Assembly: GCF_036250065.1 (NCBI RefSeq)
Contig: NZ_CP109199.1
Location: 3,534,001 to 3,598,000 of the forward strand
Source: Micromonospora sp. NBC_01699
GTDB taxonomy: Bacteria > Actinomycetota > Actinomycetes > Mycobacteriales > Micromonosporaceae
Reading direction: 5' to 3'
Length of the DNA stretch: 64,000 nucleotides
Shown: positions 63,914 to 64,000 of the stretch, one piece after another
How the letters are laid out: every line of letters begins with the position of its first letter
Numbering within the stretch: position 1 is the stretch's first letter
Position numbers and translations under genes: made by a program
Notes under the pieces: model-generated
The model's input: the letters and a program-made list of their open reading frames with translations, nothing else
The model's database searches: none
What the model was told of the DNA's origin: nothing

Positions 63914-64000
63914 TCAGCGGACCAGCAGGTCGAGCAGGCGCGCCAGCTCGCCGGCCGGATCCTCGGTCAGTCCGGTGTGTACCGGACCGGCCTGGATCAC
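63914..64000 (-). CDS. 3' end of an unrecognised minus-strand gene (partial)
   Basis: The last 28 codons and a TGA stop are present. They read as a plausible protein tail (VIQAGPVHTGLTEDPAGELA, then a Leu/Arg-rich helix) with normal high-G+C codon use. Too short for a family assignment. Confidence 0.55.
   Translation of the reverse strand: MIQAGPVHTGLTEDPAGELARLLDLLVR

Noticed and set aside
1-64000. tRNA, rRNA, insertion sequences or phage integrase genes
   Set aside because: None was recognised by eye. No transposase or integrase motifs and no CCA-ended cloverleaf candidates were noticed; a tRNAscan and IS search would settle this.

Overview
The window is about 72% G+C with GTG starts, ATGA/GTGA stop-start overlaps and leaderless TANNNT promoters. 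It looks like an actinomycete, most likely Micromonosporaceae; this is inferred from composition and gene families, as no 16S or tRNA gene is present.

Layout. 0-5.2 kb: the tail of an unknown membrane protein, a YeiH-type transporter, an MFS exporter, a cysteine-free (zinc-independent) ribosomal protein L36 and an NhaA antiporter fused to a DsbA-like thioredoxin domain. 5.2-12.9 kb: a signalling/conflict-type island. It holds a TPR-CHAT protease-like protein, a small Cys protein and a membrane protein facing a TerY-type vWA / PP2C / Ser-Thr kinase triad. 13.1-14.9 kb: an Acg-like nitroreductase and a DoxX protein downstream of a DosR-like palindrome (predicted hypoxia unit).

14.9-47.3 kb: a complete hydroxamate siderophore locus. 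A minus-strand operon carries two FecCD permeases, a FecE-type ATPase and two ABC exporter halves, one with a ruined ATP site. Facing it are a siderophore-binding lipoprotein and a siderophore-interacting reductase. Then come a CchA-like N5-hydroxyornithine formyltransferase, an ornithine N5-monooxygenase, one 6,893-residue five-module NRPS and an MbtH protein. Three IdeR/DmdR-like iron boxes sit at 21.73, 24.82 and 24.88 kb, just in front of the transport, formyltransferase and hydroxylase-NRPS units. The NRPS reads (partial C)-A[MT]-T-C-A-T-E*-C*-A[MT]-T-C-A-T-C-A-T-E. E* and C* have lost catalytic histidines, there is no thioesterase, and three in-frame tandem repeats lie in or beside the E domains. 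The predicted product is a doubly N-methylated hydroxyornithine peptide siderophore; the arrangement matches no assembly line I can recall exactly.

47.6-56.6 kb: a reductase/NTF2-like fusion divergent from a LysR regulator, a small membrane protein, a 390-residue stand-alone AlaRS-like catalytic domain behind a structured leader with an Ala-rich leaderless mini-ORF, an NB-ARC (STAND) regulator that ends before its TPR region, a 2H phosphoesterase, a voltage-gated-like ion channel, an orphan frameshifted TPR fragment on the opposite strand, and a 608-base gene-poor stretch with a 33-bp-arm hairpin followed by a G-rich tract. 56.6-64 kb: a D-amino-acid oxidase and a shikimate dehydrogenase-like gene sharing one CTAG as both stop codons, a multiple-monosaccharide ABC importer operon led by a coupled 46-residue mini-ORF, a mycothiol-dependent-isomerase-family protein and the 3' end of an unknown minus-strand gene.
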